64,000 nucleotides of DNA from Alphaproteobacteria bacterium. GTDB lineage: Bacteria; Pseudomonadota; Alphaproteobacteria; Caulobacterales; Hyphomonadaceae. The stretch lies in the NCBI GenBank assembly GCA_018827375.1, contig JAHJYW010000042.1:246013-310012 (forward strand), read 5' to 3'. This document shows, one piece after another, positions 35,927 through 44,932 of this stretch (position 1 is the first letter of the stretch; each line of letters opens with the position of its first letter). The notes under the pieces were generated by a model. It was not told the DNA's origin and did not search any database. It worked only from the letters and a program-made list of their open reading frames with translations. The translations under genes and the position numbers were made by a program.

Positions 35927-36892
35927 ATGAACGCGTCGCCATTTGTTGCCGTTGTAACTCCGGTATACAACGGAGAAAAATTCCTAGATGAAACAATGCG
36001 ATGCGTGCAAGCGTTGACCTATCCCAATCTCGTACATGTGATTCTGGACAATTGTAGTTCGGACGGTACTGCGGAGATTATTGCGCGATATACGGCTGGA
36101 CGAGTTCCTCTGCTTGTTCATCGCAATTCCGAGACCTTGCCATTGCGTGACAATTGGAATAGCGCCGTGTCACATGTTCCCGAGGATGCAGAGTATATTC
36201 GGCTTTTGTGTGCGGACGACACGATGTCACCTGAAAGTGTTTCGGAAATGGTGGCGCTTGCCGAGACTGATCCAGAGATAGGCGTGGTTGGTTGCGATTA
36301 CCGGTGTTTCGGCGAAGAGCAAGAGACTTATTGGCCTGAAGATAGATCCGTTTTTGGTGGTATTGAAGCCATCCGTATGACCTTGCTGCGCGAAGGCATC
36401 ATCATACCTATTCACACGCTGGTGCGAAAATCAGTTGCCGATAAACGGCAACCACTTTTCCAACCACCCCTTCAAAGTGCATTCGACCTGGATACTGCTT
36501 TAAGCCTGCTTACCCACTCAAAGTTCGGGTTCGTACATAAGTCACTTGGGTTCATCCGAGTAGACGATAGCACAGTCACCAATCAAAAGTTCGGACCGAA
36601 AACAAGAGCTTGGACCAGAGAAGCCCTGTATCTGATGAATGAATATGGCCCAAAGGCGTTCGGAAGCGACTATGAAAAGCGTCTCCTTCAGTACCGGCGC
36701 TATTACGTTCGACGTATTCTAAAATGGCGCAAGGAGGACGGAGGCGACCAAAATCTCGAGCGCCATTTTGAGGCGCTTAAAAATGCCGGGTGGCCTTTCA
36801 ATTGGGTGCTGGTCGCTGATGCCCTCATGGATTGGGGCATGCAAAGGCTTGGTGTTAGGCGCAATTGGTCTGGATATCCAGGCTGGCAATAG
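35927..36892 (+). CDS. Glycosyltransferase family 2
   Basis: 321 residues with a GT-A domain: VAVVTPVYNGEKFLDETMRC, VILDNCSSDGTAEI and the acidic RLLCADDTMSPESV motif for metal/nucleotide binding. It is an inverting transferase adding one sugar of a surface glycan. AGGAA lies seven bases before the ATG. Convergent with rfbF, 45 bases apart. Confidence 0.9.
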   Translation: MNASPFVAVVTPVYNGEKFLDETMRCVQALTYPNLVHVILDNCSSDGTAEIIARYTAGRVPLLVHRNSETLPLRDNWNSAVSHVPEDAEYIRLLCADDTMSPESVSEMVALAETDPEIGVVGCDYRCFGEEQETYWPEDRSVFGGIEAIRMTLLREGIIIPIHTLVRKSVADKRQPLFQPPLQSAFDLDTALSLLTHSKFGFVHKSLGFIRVDDSTVTNQKFGPKTRAWTREALYLMNEYGPKAFGSDYEKRLLQYRRYYVRRILKWRKEDGGDQNLERHFEALKNAGWPFNWVLVADALMDWGMQRLGVRRNWSGYPGWQ

Positions 36893-36937
36893 CCTTGAAC
36901 CTTACAGTCCAGTTGTCCCTCCACCGAGATGTATACC

Positions 36938-37714
36938 TCAACGCCAGAGCGCCCAAGGCGCCTTGCCGCTTTCCCAGAGTTTCTCGAGGTAATGGCGGTC
37001 GCGCAGTGTATCCATCGCTTGCCAGAAGCCGCGGTGGCGAAAAGCCGACAATTGGCCGCCTTTGACCAGTTGCTCCAGGGGTTCCTGTTCCCAGACTGCG
37101 TCATCGCCTTCAATCAAATCGAATACGGAGGGTTCGCAAACGAAAAAGCCTCCATTGATCAGGCCAACATCTTCCTGGTCTTTTTCACGAAACGCTTCTA
37201 CGCGTTCTCCGGTCTTGTCGAATGCAAGCACACCGAACCTCCCGGGTGGCACGACGGCAGTAACAGTGCAGGCGAGTCCCTTCTTTTTATGGAAATCGAC
37301 GAGGTTTGCGATGTCAACGTCCGACACGCCATCTCCATAGGTAAGGCAGAAGGGCTCATATCCTACGATTTCCTTGGCGCGTTTGATCCGTCCCCCCGTC
37401 ATGGAGTTCAGGCCAGTATCAAGAACTGTGACTTTCCAGGGTTCGGCATTATGGCGTTGCCAAACAAGCTCACCGGTTGAAAGGTCAACCGTAAAGTCAC
37501 TTGAGCTCTTGGTGTAGTTCAGGAAATAATTGCGGATAAACTCTACCTTATAGCCACCCAGAACCACGAATTCGTTGAAGCCGTGATAAGAATAATGCTT
37601 CATGATATGCCACAGTATTGGGTGGCCGCCGACTTCCACCATAGGCTTGGGTCTGATGGTTGTTTCTTCACTGAGACGAGTTCCGAAACCGCCGGCGAGG
37701 ATTAGGACTTTCAT
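36938..37714 (-). CDS. rfbF: Glucose-1-phosphate cytidylyltransferase
   Basis: 258 residues of the RfbF family, making CDP-glucose from CTP and glucose-1-phosphate. The nucleotidyltransferase motif is LILAGGFGTRLSEETTIRPK followed by PMVEVGGHPILWHIM, and YGDGVSDVDIANL is the catalytic Asp block. Its start overlaps the stop of the upstream oxidoreductase (ATGA). CDP-glucose normally goes to a 4,6-dehydratase (RfbG); no clear rfbG lies in this window. Confidence 0.94.
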   Translation of the reverse strand: MKVLILAGGFGTRLSEETTIRPKPMVEVGGHPILWHIMKHYSYHGFNEFVVLGGYKVEFIRNYFLNYTKSSSDFTVDLSTGELVWQRHNAEPWKVTVLDTGLNSMTGGRIKRAKEIVGYEPFCLTYGDGVSDVDIANLVDFHKKKGLACTVTAVVPPGRFGVLAFDKTGERVEAFREKDQEDVGLINGGFFVCEPSVFDLIEGDDAVWEQEPLEQLVKGGQLSAFRHRGFWQAMDTLRDRHYLEKLWESGKAPWALWR

Positions 37715-39048
37715 GATTTCGCTCCGTGAGACGAAAGGCCAAACAGGTCTGACTGTTCTTGATAGAGACGGTCTATAAGCCGACCTTCTGGCAAGTGGAC
37801 ATCGTTGAACTTGATAGGTTCGTCCTTTGCCACAGGACGAATGAGTCGTGCGCCTTCGGCAAGGCCGGCAGGCAGCAAGCCTTCTGCGGCAACGGCGTCC
37901 ATGTTTTCGGCTTCCGCATAGCTGGCAAAGCCGCCAAGTGCATCAATAACTTCGCCCGTTGCCAGGTTCTTTTTAGCGATCGAAACAACACCTACCTGAG
38001 GAGCGCCTTTTGGGGTGAGAGCGGCATCCGAGAAGAGCACAGCGCGAGCGATGGTGAGTGGCGCTTCGAAATGACAAAGATGGTAGGGTGTATAGAAAAG
38101 ATAGTAGGGGCCTGTGCCCAGTTTGTAGAGATTGAGATAATGCTGCTGGCGCGGGTTATCGTGTGTGCCTAGGACGAATACGCCAGGGCCGGGTTTGGCG
38201 CCTACGACGTAGTCGACAATGCCCGGACCTTCGGGATCAATGTGCGGTGCCAGCAGATCAATGTACTCCTCCAGCGGGCGCAGCGGAAGCGTTGGGTCAC
38301 GCCCCGTCGGGTCAGGTCCGATCATGCCGCGCTTTGCAACGCGCATGCCTGTTCCGTTTGCAACGATCGCTTGCTCAAAGCTGATCTTGGTGCCGTCAGC
38401 GAAAGACGTTACCATGTGGACATTCTGGCCCCACTTCTCAGCAAATCCGCGCTGGGTATCAGGGGTTCGGTAAGGGTCCTGCAGTCCCTTTATGTTTCCG
38501 CAGAGTACGGGCTTCACACCAATTCCCTGAACGAACCTGTACAGATTCATTTGCACGCCTGGCTGGTCGCCATCAACATTCGTGTAAATGACGCCGGCTT
38601 TATCGGCCTTCGCTTTAAGGAGCGGCCCGACTGTGCCGTCCAGTTCGGCATTCATCATGATGACGTGCTTGCCAGTCTCTATAGCGGCAAGCACGCCAGA
38701 AGCGGCATAGTCCATCGATCCGGTTACTTCAATAATCGCGTCCAGCCCTTGCGCGCGACCAAGTGCAACGGGGTCATCGGTTACGACTGGCTTATTCGAT
38801 CGGATCGCATCTTCAATATCAGCTTGGCTCGAAGCGCGTATGACACTTTCGGCGTCAACACTCTGTGCAAAGGCATCGATGCCGCGCTGGGGTGTTCGTG
38901 CGGCGATCGCACACAGTCTCATTCCCGGGACTGAGTTTGCTATTTGAAGCGCAATCCCCGAGCCCATGAAGCCAGCGCCAATCATACCGACCTTAATTGG
39001 CCGTCCCTCAGATTCACGCTTTTGAAGGGCCGTATCGACAATAATCAT
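37711..39048 (-). CDS. NAD(P)-dependent oxidoreductase with homoserine-dehydrogenase-like fold and SAF-type C-terminus
   Basis: 445 residues. A Rossmann domain opens the protein (IKVGMIGAGFMGSGIALQIA) and a catalytic domain follows (EVTGSMDYAASGVLAAIETG, VYTNVDGDQPGVQMNLYRFV). The C-terminal 100 residues resemble the SAF domain found in sialic-acid synthases and related proteins. Proteins like this recur beside rfbF in O-antigen clusters, where they are thought to act on a nucleotide-linked or small polyol precursor, but the reaction is not established. It is 12 bases after the epimerase gene and coupled to rfbF. Confidence 0.75.
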   Translation of the reverse strand: MIIVDTALQKRESEGRPIKVGMIGAGFMGSGIALQIANSVPGMRLCAIAARTPQRGIDAFAQSVDAESVIRASSQADIEDAIRSNKPVVTDDPVALGRAQGLDAIIEVTGSMDYAASGVLAAIETGKHVIMMNAELDGTVGPLLKAKADKAGVIYTNVDGDQPGVQMNLYRFVQGIGVKPVLCGNIKGLQDPYRTPDTQRGFAEKWGQNVHMVTSFADGTKISFEQAIVANGTGMRVAKRGMIGPDPTGRDPTLPLRPLEEYIDLLAPHIDPEGPGIVDYVVGAKPGPGVFVLGTHDNPRQQHYLNLYKLGTGPYYLFYTPYHLCHFEAPLTIARAVLFSDAALTPKGAPQVGVVSIAKKNLATGEVIDALGGFASYAEAENMDAVAAEGLLPAGLAEGARLIRPVAKDEPIKFNDVHLPEGRLIDRLYQEQSDLFGLSSHGAKS

Positions 39049-39060
39049 GAGTAGACCACC

Positions 39061-40092
39061 CTAGCCGTAAGTCCAAAAGAGCTTGTCATCCAGAAGTCCG
39101 GCTTTTCGGTGCTTCATAAGCATTTTGAGGCGCGTGTATGGCGGAGATTGAAACTCATCCTTTGTCATATCTATACGCTTGAAAATCTCATGCATCTGCT
39201 TGGCGCCTAGTTCTGCGGTCCACTCGCATTTGAAGTCAGGCAGGACTTGTCCGATCTTGTCAAAATTGACCCGATATGAGCGGTTGTCAGCACCGGGCTC
39301 GCCCACGATCAACTCGCAGCCAGGAAACTCGTTTGCAATAATCTTGGCGATATCAATCACGCGGTAATTCTGCTCGCTGGATCCGACATTAAATATCTGT
39401 CCACGGATTGAATCCCCGGGCGCGGTTAAAGATAACAGGACGGCCTGGCACATATCAAGTGCATGGACCAAGGGCCTCCAGGGGGATCCGTCGGAAAGTA
39501 ATTTGATTTCCTTTGTAGTCCACGCCAACCCGCAAAGGTCGTTAAGCACGATATCAAACCGTTGACGAGGAGATGCGCCATAAGCCGTGGCATTACGCAG
39601 AAAGCATGGCTCAAAACTATCATCAGCCATCGCGCCAACGTCACGCTCCACCTTGGCCTTGCATTCGGCATAGGCTGTTTGCGGATTGATAGGGCTTGTC
39701 TCGTCAAGAATTTGATCTGGCTGTCCGACACCATAAACCGAGCATGAGGACATGTAGACAAAGCGCTTTACTCCGGCCTTCTCAGCCAGTTGTGCAAGGC
39801 GCAGTGACCCAGCATGGTTGATCTCATGCGTCAGGCCAGGGTTTTGCTGGCCGAGCGGATCATTTGACAGCTCGGCAAGGTGCGCAATGGCATCAAAGCC
39901 GGCGAGGTCCTCTGCTTCTATGTCGCGAAGGTCTTTTGTGATTATTTGCGGGCGTGGGCCCGACATCGGATACAGCCAACCTTGACGATAGAACCCCGTA
40001 TCAAGGCCAACAGCATCAATACCATTTTGTAAAAGGTAAGGGCCGAGCAGTGCGCCTATATAGCCATCCGCCCCTGTAAATAGTACGCGCAT
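39061..40092 (-). CDS. NAD-dependent nucleotide-sugar epimerase/dehydratase
   Basis: 343 residues from ATG 40092 (MRVLFTGADGYIGALLGPYL; the frame is open to 40149). An extended SDR with GADGYIG for NAD, the SSCSVYGVG serine and the YAECK catalytic Tyr/Lys pair. FLRNATAYGASPRQRFDIVL is the substrate segment typical of nucleotide-sugar epimerases. It is the first gene of a three-gene minus-strand set with the SAF oxidoreductase and rfbF. Whether it epimerises, or takes the missing 4,6-dehydratase role, cannot be read from sequence. Confidence 0.87.
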   Translation of the reverse strand: MRVLFTGADGYIGALLGPYLLQNGIDAVGLDTGFYRQGWLYPMSGPRPQIITKDLRDIEAEDLAGFDAIAHLAELSNDPLGQQNPGLTHEINHAGSLRLAQLAEKAGVKRFVYMSSCSVYGVGQPDQILDETSPINPQTAYAECKAKVERDVGAMADDSFEPCFLRNATAYGASPRQRFDIVLNDLCGLAWTTKEIKLLSDGSPWRPLVHALDMCQAVLLSLTAPGDSIRGQIFNVGSSEQNYRVIDIAKIIANEFPGCELIVGEPGADNRSYRVNFDKIGQVLPDFKCEWTAELGAKQMHEIFKRIDMTKDEFQSPPYTRLKMLMKHRKAGLLDDKLFWTYG

Positions 40093-40213
40093 CAAAAACT
40101 CGCTTTCAATTGGTGGAATCTGTCTGGGCAGATGCATATAGCATGCCATTGTGACATTCCAGAGTTTGACCTAGGATTGCAATTGGAATTCCACCTAAAC
40201 CGGGAACATATGC

Positions 40214-40744
40214 ATGCTGTTTCACAAGACTGAACTACTCGGAGCAATGTTAATCGATCTCGAATTGCGTGGAGATGCGCGCGGGGTGTTCGCACGTTCT
40301 TTTTGCTCTCGGGAATTTTCAGAGCAGGGCCTCACATCAAGCTTTGTTCAGCAGAACATGTCAGTATCTGCAGACAAGGGTACGTTAAGAGGCATGCATC
40401 GCCAGATTGCGCCGCACTCCGAAGTGAAACTCATCCGTTGCCTGCGTGGGGCGATCTGTGACGTCATTGTAGACGTGCGACCCGATAGTCCGACATACCT
40501 AAAGTGGCAGGCATTTGAGCTGACAGAGGAAAACCACCGGGAGCTTTATGTCCCGGAAGGGTTCCTGCACGGGTTTCAAACGCTGACGGATAATGTGGAG
40601 GTGAGTTATCTGGTTTCTGCATTTTACGCGCCAGACGCAGAGTATGGTGCGCGGCATGACGACCAAGCCTTCGGTATTGACTGGCCGGCGCCAGTTACGG
40701 TTATGTCCGACAAGGACAAATCATGGCCGGACTTCTCAGTCTAA
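40214..40744 (+). CDS. rfbC: dTDP-4-dehydrorhamnose 3,5-epimerase family protein
   Basis: 176 residues with the RmlC cupin fold: DLELRGDARGVFARSFCSRE, the catalytic His in RGMHRQIAPHSEVKL, and YVPEGFLHGFQTLTDN. The family epimerises 4-keto sugars at C3 and/or C5. No rmlA, rmlB or rmlD is nearby, so here it may act on the CDP-linked product of the neighbouring rfbF set instead of dTDP-rhamnose. It is divergent from the epimerase gene and overlaps the convergent thioesterase gene by 9 bases. Confidence 0.86.
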   Translation: MLFHKTELLGAMLIDLELRGDARGVFARSFCSREFSEQGLTSSFVQQNMSVSADKGTLRGMHRQIAPHSEVKLIRCLRGAICDVIVDVRPDSPTYLKWQAFELTEENHRELYVPEGFLHGFQTLTDNVEVSYLVSAFYAPDAEYGARHDDQAFGIDWPAPVTVMSDKDKSWPDFSV

Positions 40745-41179
40745 GGTGCCGGGTTGGCGATTGGGGAACAGCTGAAACCTCCCCGTTGCTGTCGCGCAAA
40801 TCGTATTGCGGCAACTCATTGTGACGCAAGCGTTCACAATGTTTTCCAATGGGGCTGAAAGTGTTGTTTCTGCCTCTACCCAACGCCCCTTAGGAACGGC
40901 GTGTTTATAGGAAATACTTAGGTCGAGTGTTACGAGACGGCATTCGTGCTGCTCGTAAACGGACTGGGCCATTGCGCTGTCCAAAAAAGTGGCGATCATT
41001 CCGCCATGGACAAAGCCTAGACTATTGGTATGCCGCGCTTCTGGTCGAAGACCAAATATAGGTGGCCGTCCATCCTGGCCGGGTTTGCGCCAAAAGGGTC
41101 CATTCCCGTCAAAGAAGGGCCCGCGCCCTGGCGCGATCTTGAAGCCGCTCGGAATCTGCGCTTGGGTCAAATTACTCAT
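40736..41179 (-). CDS. PaaI-family hotdog thioesterase
   Basis: 147 residues of the hotdog fold: NSLGFVHGGMIATFLDSAMA, with the catalytic Asp/Ser region, and LSISYKHAVPKGRWVEAETT. Such enzymes cleave acyl-CoA or acyl-ACP thioesters. Its start overlaps the end of the AMP-ligase gene by 8 bases, so it belongs to the five-gene acyl operon, where it may release or edit the acyl group. Confidence 0.87.
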   Translation of the reverse strand: MSNLTQAQIPSGFKIAPGRGPFFDGNGPFWRKPGQDGRPPIFGLRPEARHTNSLGFVHGGMIATFLDSAMAQSVYEQHECRLVTLDLSISYKHAVPKGRWVEAETTLSAPLENIVNACVTMSCRNTICATATGRFQLFPNRQPGTLD

Positions 41180-42524
41180 CTGCTGCTCTGCGGATTACTT
41201 TGAACCTATCGGTGGTTAGCGACTCATTGGTGAATTTGAATTTCTGGGGAATCTTGTAAGTCTCCACCTTGCCGGAAAGGAACGTGCGGATTCGCATACG
41301 TAGTTCTGCCGGAAGTGTTTCATCCGATGGTCTGATGCGGGCGACAACTGCGGCGCCTAGAATGGCGTGCGCTTCTCCGTATATTGCGACCTCGTGAACA
41401 CCTTCCACTTGACGGACTAATTCCTCGATTTCGGCTGGGAACACCTTTTGACCGCCAACGTTTATAATGTCGCTATCACGTCCTAGAAAACGGACATACT
41501 CTCCATCGACTTCGATTCTGTCACCGGTTTTGAAGTAACCATCATCTGTAAAGGGACTGGGCGCGTTGAGGTATCCAAGCATGGCCGTCTTGGAGCGAAT
41601 TTCAAAAAGACCATCTCGTTCTCGCCATTCAAATCCTTCTCCGCCAAGCTTCAGCCAAGTCGATGTATTCGACTTCGATCTAGTGGGAAGTGCGCCTGTT
41701 TCGGATGTGCCATATTTTTGGAGCATACGGATGTCAGGAAAGGCAACTGCACAGCGATCCAGCGTAGCTTGTGACATCATCTCTGAACCATAAGTGATGA
41801 TCTTTAGTGAGCTGAGGTCATGTCGAGCGTAAGCACCGGATAGGAGCAGAAGATTGATGAAGCTGGGGGAGGTTGGCAGAACCTCTACTTTATACTCCGA
41901 GAGCAGGCGACAAATGTCTTCAGGTGCGCGGCTATTCGGAAGGATTAGTGTGCTTGTATTCGCGAGACTATACAAAAGGGTGTCTAAGCCCGCGATATGG
42001 TCAAACAATAAAAAAGCAAGAGTGCGAAGGTTTTTCCCGGGCTCGCGGAATTTCTCAAGCAATCGGGCTGCATTGTGAACAGTTCCCTTTGATGTGCCGC
42101 TGGACCCCGATGAGAATAAGACGATGCCGGGATCAGTCGCTTTGCGCAGCTCATCATAGAGGGCTTGATCGCCATCGTAGGCTAACCCAGTAATCGTTCC
42201 GTCAAATGAATCTACGCAAACTTGCGCATGACCAACTCGAGCGAATTCAGCTTGTTTTTCAAAGCTTGATGGCGCGACCAGAATGATGATGGCGCCGCGA
42301 CCAAGTAGAGCCAGCAGGGCACCGATACCATCAGGCGTAAAGTCACCCCGCAGCAAAACGACCGTACCTGGTTCAATCCCCGCTGCGGCTAGGCGCTGTG
42401 TCCACGTCTCGATGGATGCGCTGAGTTCATTATACGAGAAAGAAGTGTCGTCATTGGCTAGCGCGGTCGCATCACCGGCATGCGCGAAGCGTGCAGCCAG
42501 GACGTCGAGCATTCGCTCCACCAT
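41172..42524 (-). CDS. AMP-dependent acyl ligase (ANL superfamily)
   Basis: 450 residues. The ATP loop is LFSSGSSGTSKGTVHNA, followed by YGTSETGALPT, the GYFKTGDRIEVDG Asp and the hinge GRDSDIINVGGQKVFPAEIE. These show adenylation of a carboxylic acid followed by transfer to a thiol. The C-terminal conserved Lys is probably in LTTDRFKVIRR. It lies 3 bases downstream of the SDR gene and two genes after an acyl carrier protein, so the acceptor is probably that ACP instead of CoA. The acid is unknown. Confidence 0.9.
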   Translation of the reverse strand: MVERMLDVLAARFAHAGDATALANDDTSFSYNELSASIETWTQRLAAAGIEPGTVVLLRGDFTPDGIGALLALLGRGAIIILVAPSSFEKQAEFARVGHAQVCVDSFDGTITGLAYDGDQALYDELRKATDPGIVLFSSGSSGTSKGTVHNAARLLEKFREPGKNLRTLAFLLFDHIAGLDTLLYSLANTSTLILPNSRAPEDICRLLSEYKVEVLPTSPSFINLLLLSGAYARHDLSSLKIITYGSEMMSQATLDRCAVAFPDIRMLQKYGTSETGALPTRSKSNTSTWLKLGGEGFEWRERDGLFEIRSKTAMLGYLNAPSPFTDDGYFKTGDRIEVDGEYVRFLGRDSDIINVGGQKVFPAEIEELVRQVEGVHEVAIYGEAHAILGAAVVARIRPSDETLPAELRMRIRTFLSGKVETYKIPQKFKFTNESLTTDRFKVIRRAADE

Positions 42525-42527
42525 TTA

Positions 42528-43232
42528 TCAAACGCCTCCGAGATACAGTGTCTGGCCAGTCATGAAATCAGATTCGGGACGGATGAAGAAATCTATGACG
42601 TTGAGAACATCGCGCATCTCGCCGTAGCGAGGGATTGCTTGCCTGGCGATGAGAGCTGTCATCTTTGCTTCAGGCACAGATCCAACAAGGTCAGTGGGTA
42701 CGGGTGTCGGGCCGACAGCATTGACTGTAATGCCCAGACCTGAGAACTCTCTGGCAAGCACTTCCGTGAGGGACACGACCGCCGCTTTGGATGCAGCGTA
42801 CACTGCTTCACCCTCTAGCTTTAGCGGAGTTGCAACCGTCGCAAAATTGACAATACGCCCATATTTATTTCGGCCCATCAGCTTTGCTGCTTCTCGACAG
42901 AACAGAAATGTACCGAACACGTTCGTTTGAAAAATGCGCTCAACCGTCGACACGGGGGTAAGCAAGGCGTGGTTCATGCTGGCAATTCCGGCGTTGTTCA
43001 AGAGAACGTCAAGTTTGCCAAATTCGCGCGTGACAGCCCGGATCATCCCGGTGACAGCCTTCTCGTTTGCTACATCGACGCAAAAATGCCTGTAGTTTTC
43101 GTGCTTGAGTTCGCTCTCATCTCTGCTGCATCCTGCAACAATCCAGCCGCACTCCAGATAGTGTTCAGCCAGAAATCTGCCAATCCCCTTACGGGTGCCG
43201 GTTATGACCATCACTTTTGAATCTGTCGCCAT
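42528..43232 (-). CDS. SDR-family reductase, FabG-like
   Basis: 234 residues from ATG 43232 (TTG 43238 is two codons earlier). The classical SDR motifs are VITGTRKGIGRFLAEHYL, NNAGIASMNHAL, the YAASKAAVV catalytic pair and NAVGPTPVPTDLV. FabG-like members reduce 3-ketoacyl-ACP to 3-hydroxyacyl-ACP. Its position directly after the ACP gene (2 bases) and before the ligase fits that role. Confidence 0.88.
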   Translation of the reverse strand: MATDSKVMVITGTRKGIGRFLAEHYLECGWIVAGCSRDESELKHENYRHFCVDVANEKAVTGMIRAVTREFGKLDVLLNNAGIASMNHALLTPVSTVERIFQTNVFGTFLFCREAAKLMGRNKYGRIVNFATVATPLKLEGEAVYAASKAAVVSLTEVLAREFSGLGITVNAVGPTPVPTDLVGSVPEAKMTALIARQAIPRYGEMRDVLNVIDFFIRPESDFMTGQTLYLGGV

Positions 43233-43234
43233 TT

Positions 43235-43540
43235 TCAAGCTGTCTCTTTAGCAATTTCAACGGCATAATCCGCCAGTGCACTAACGGACCGATAAGGGCT
43301 TCTCTTTCGAGACATCGCAGACTCGCTGGCAAGTACAAGCTCTTCGCCCGTCAGGTCCATAATGTGCTGCTCAACCGACATGATCAGGTTGACCAGATCG
43401 AGGGAGTCTAGCGGCGCGCCTTCTCCGTATATGAGCATATCCTCGGTTGCGGATAATTGACGCTCAGCTTTCAGCTGGGAGTTCATTTCCTGAATGGCGC
43501 TGTAGATGGCCTGAAGCGCGTCATTTCGTTGAAGGCTCAT
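43235..43540 (-). CDS. Acyl carrier protein
   Basis: A 101-residue acidic helical protein. The phosphopantetheine site is APLDSLDLVNLIMSVE (Ser46), followed by a second helix VEQHIMDLTGEEL. It is longer than housekeeping AcpP (about 78 aa) with an extra N-terminal helix, as in carrier proteins dedicated to one pathway. AAGGAAG precedes the ATG. It carries the acyl chain for the neighbouring ligase, SDR and LbH transferase. Confidence 0.86.
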   Translation of the reverse strand: MSLQRNDALQAIYSAIQEMNSQLKAERQLSATEDMLIYGEGAPLDSLDLVNLIMSVEQHIMDLTGEELVLASESAMSRKRSPYRSVSALADYAVEIAKETA

Positions 43541-43631
43541 TCCGTTATCTTCCTTTCAGATCAGCTTGTAGTTGGGATGTTCTTGGCTATGCCTTATGGT
43601 CTGCACGACGCCGGACCTGCAATGGAACGTT

Positions 43632-44234
43632 TTACTGTTCTTTGGCATATTCTTGCTTAGGTAGGGATCTGGGCGGGGGCATGAATAGCGTTCTGCCTGC
43701 TGGTACGTCCTGAGTTATCGTGCAATTCGGCCCCACTGACACATCGTCTCCGATGGTTATGTTCCCGACGACGACGCAGCCTGGACTAAAGGTGACACGG
43801 TTGCCAATAATTGGCCCTACGCCTGTAATCCACTCGGTTCCGACTCCAAACGTCACCGAATGTCTGATGATTACATCATCACCTATCGTTGCATACTCAT
43901 GGATCACAATCCCATGCTGGTGGCCAATGTTGAGACGTCGGCCAATTTTGGCATGTCGGAAAATTTCAATCCCAAAAAAATTCCTCACAAACCTTTGTCC
44001 CAAAACATAAAGCGTCAGAAGTGGCCATCGAACCAGCTTATTTCGATACATGTTCGCGAGTGTGCCGAGTCGATAAACGAACAAGGCGTAGAACCCAGGA
44101 GCGGTCAGCTGACTGTAGTGATTGTGAAAGTCTTCTTTTACAATTTTCAGGAAACCGAACTCTCTGATCAGATCTGAGCCGTACAGCTGACCTGGTCTAT
44201 TGGTATCGAGTTCCACCGATTCAGCTTGCGTCAT
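43632..44234 (-). CDS. Serine-acetyltransferase-like LbH acyltransferase
   Basis: About 200 residues from ATG 44234. A helical N-terminal part (FGFLKIVKEDFHNHYSQLTA) is followed by a left-handed beta-helix of hexapeptides (IGRRLNIGHQHGIVIHEYAT, IGDDVIIRHSVTFGVG, GPIIGNRVTFSPGCVVVG) with the catalytic His near NIGHQHG. CysE itself has the typical DHHGT-type motif, which is absent, so this is probably a sugar or glycan O/N-acyltransferase. The frame is open to 44468, but that extension has no family similarity. First gene of the acyl operon. Confidence 0.82.
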   Translation of the reverse strand: MTQAESVELDTNRPGQLYGSDLIREFGFLKIVKEDFHNHYSQLTAPGFYALFVYRLGTLANMYRNKLVRWPLLTLYVLGQRFVRNFFGIEIFRHAKIGRRLNIGHQHGIVIHEYATIGDDVIIRHSVTFGVGTEWITGVGPIIGNRVTFSPGCVVVGNITIGDDVSVGPNCTITQDVPAGRTLFMPPPRSLPKQEYAKEQ

Positions 44235-44548
44235 CAGTTCCCAGTCCTCACCGATAGATGCCTGCTGGCATCGCACGTCGTTAGAGCTTATTGTTCTGCG
44301 TAGCTCGAAGCATATCAAGTTACATGCAACAGTATCTAGCAATCTTCGTGCCATACATCTAAAATCAATCCCATGGAGAATGACGCCACCTTGGACCCAA
44401 AAAATAAACTTATGGTCCATGTTTGTGCATGCTGAGATCATTTTCTCGTCCGCACGGTAAATAGTCATTACGATTACCGTGCACGCCAGATCGTGCAGCG
44501 CAAATCTCTTGGCGCAATAAACACTGCGAAAAGTAGGTGTAGAAACTG

Positions 44549-44866
44549 TTATCCCGGCACGTAGTTTCGCTGCTCTCTGACGATGGCGTTGAGGTGTGTG
44601 AGCAGGATGCGGGCGACGGCGATAATGCGACCTTGAACGGCTTTCCGGCCGCTTCGAGGCGTTGGCGCAGGGCTTTCAGGGCCGGGTCGAACCGGGTTGC
44701 AATGAAGGCGGCCTGATAGAGGCTTGTGCGCACCTGCTTTCGCCCGTCCCAGATATGGCGCTGGCCGCGCATCTGCCCTAAGTCGCAGGCATGCGAGGTT
44801 GGCAATGGCGCCCCGGCTGTAAGCGTACGGCCTGGCCGCCCTTGCGACTTGCTCTGATCCATTGAT
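44549..44866 (-). pseudogene. C-terminal remnant of an IS110-family transposase
   Basis: LGQMRGQRHIWDGRKQVRTS, LYQAAFIATRFDPALKALRQ and RLEAAGKPFKVA match the C-terminal (transposase_20) domain of IS110 elements. After KVA a one-base shift leads to IIAVARILLTHLNAIVREQR and the normal end at 44549. The N-terminal DEDD domain is missing because the IS66 element starts immediately upstream. Inactive. Confidence 0.8.
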
Positions 44867-44932
44867 GCTAGAGCGTCCGATAGAGGGCGCTGGTGTCCAC
44901 TATCGTTAGTGGGCACCAGGGTGGGTTTATCG

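Noticed and set aside
44235..44468. N-terminal extension of the LbH acyltransferase
   Set aside because: 78 extra codons without similarity to the family; ATG 44234 gives a normal-length protein. The extra stretch is probably leader or relic sequence.
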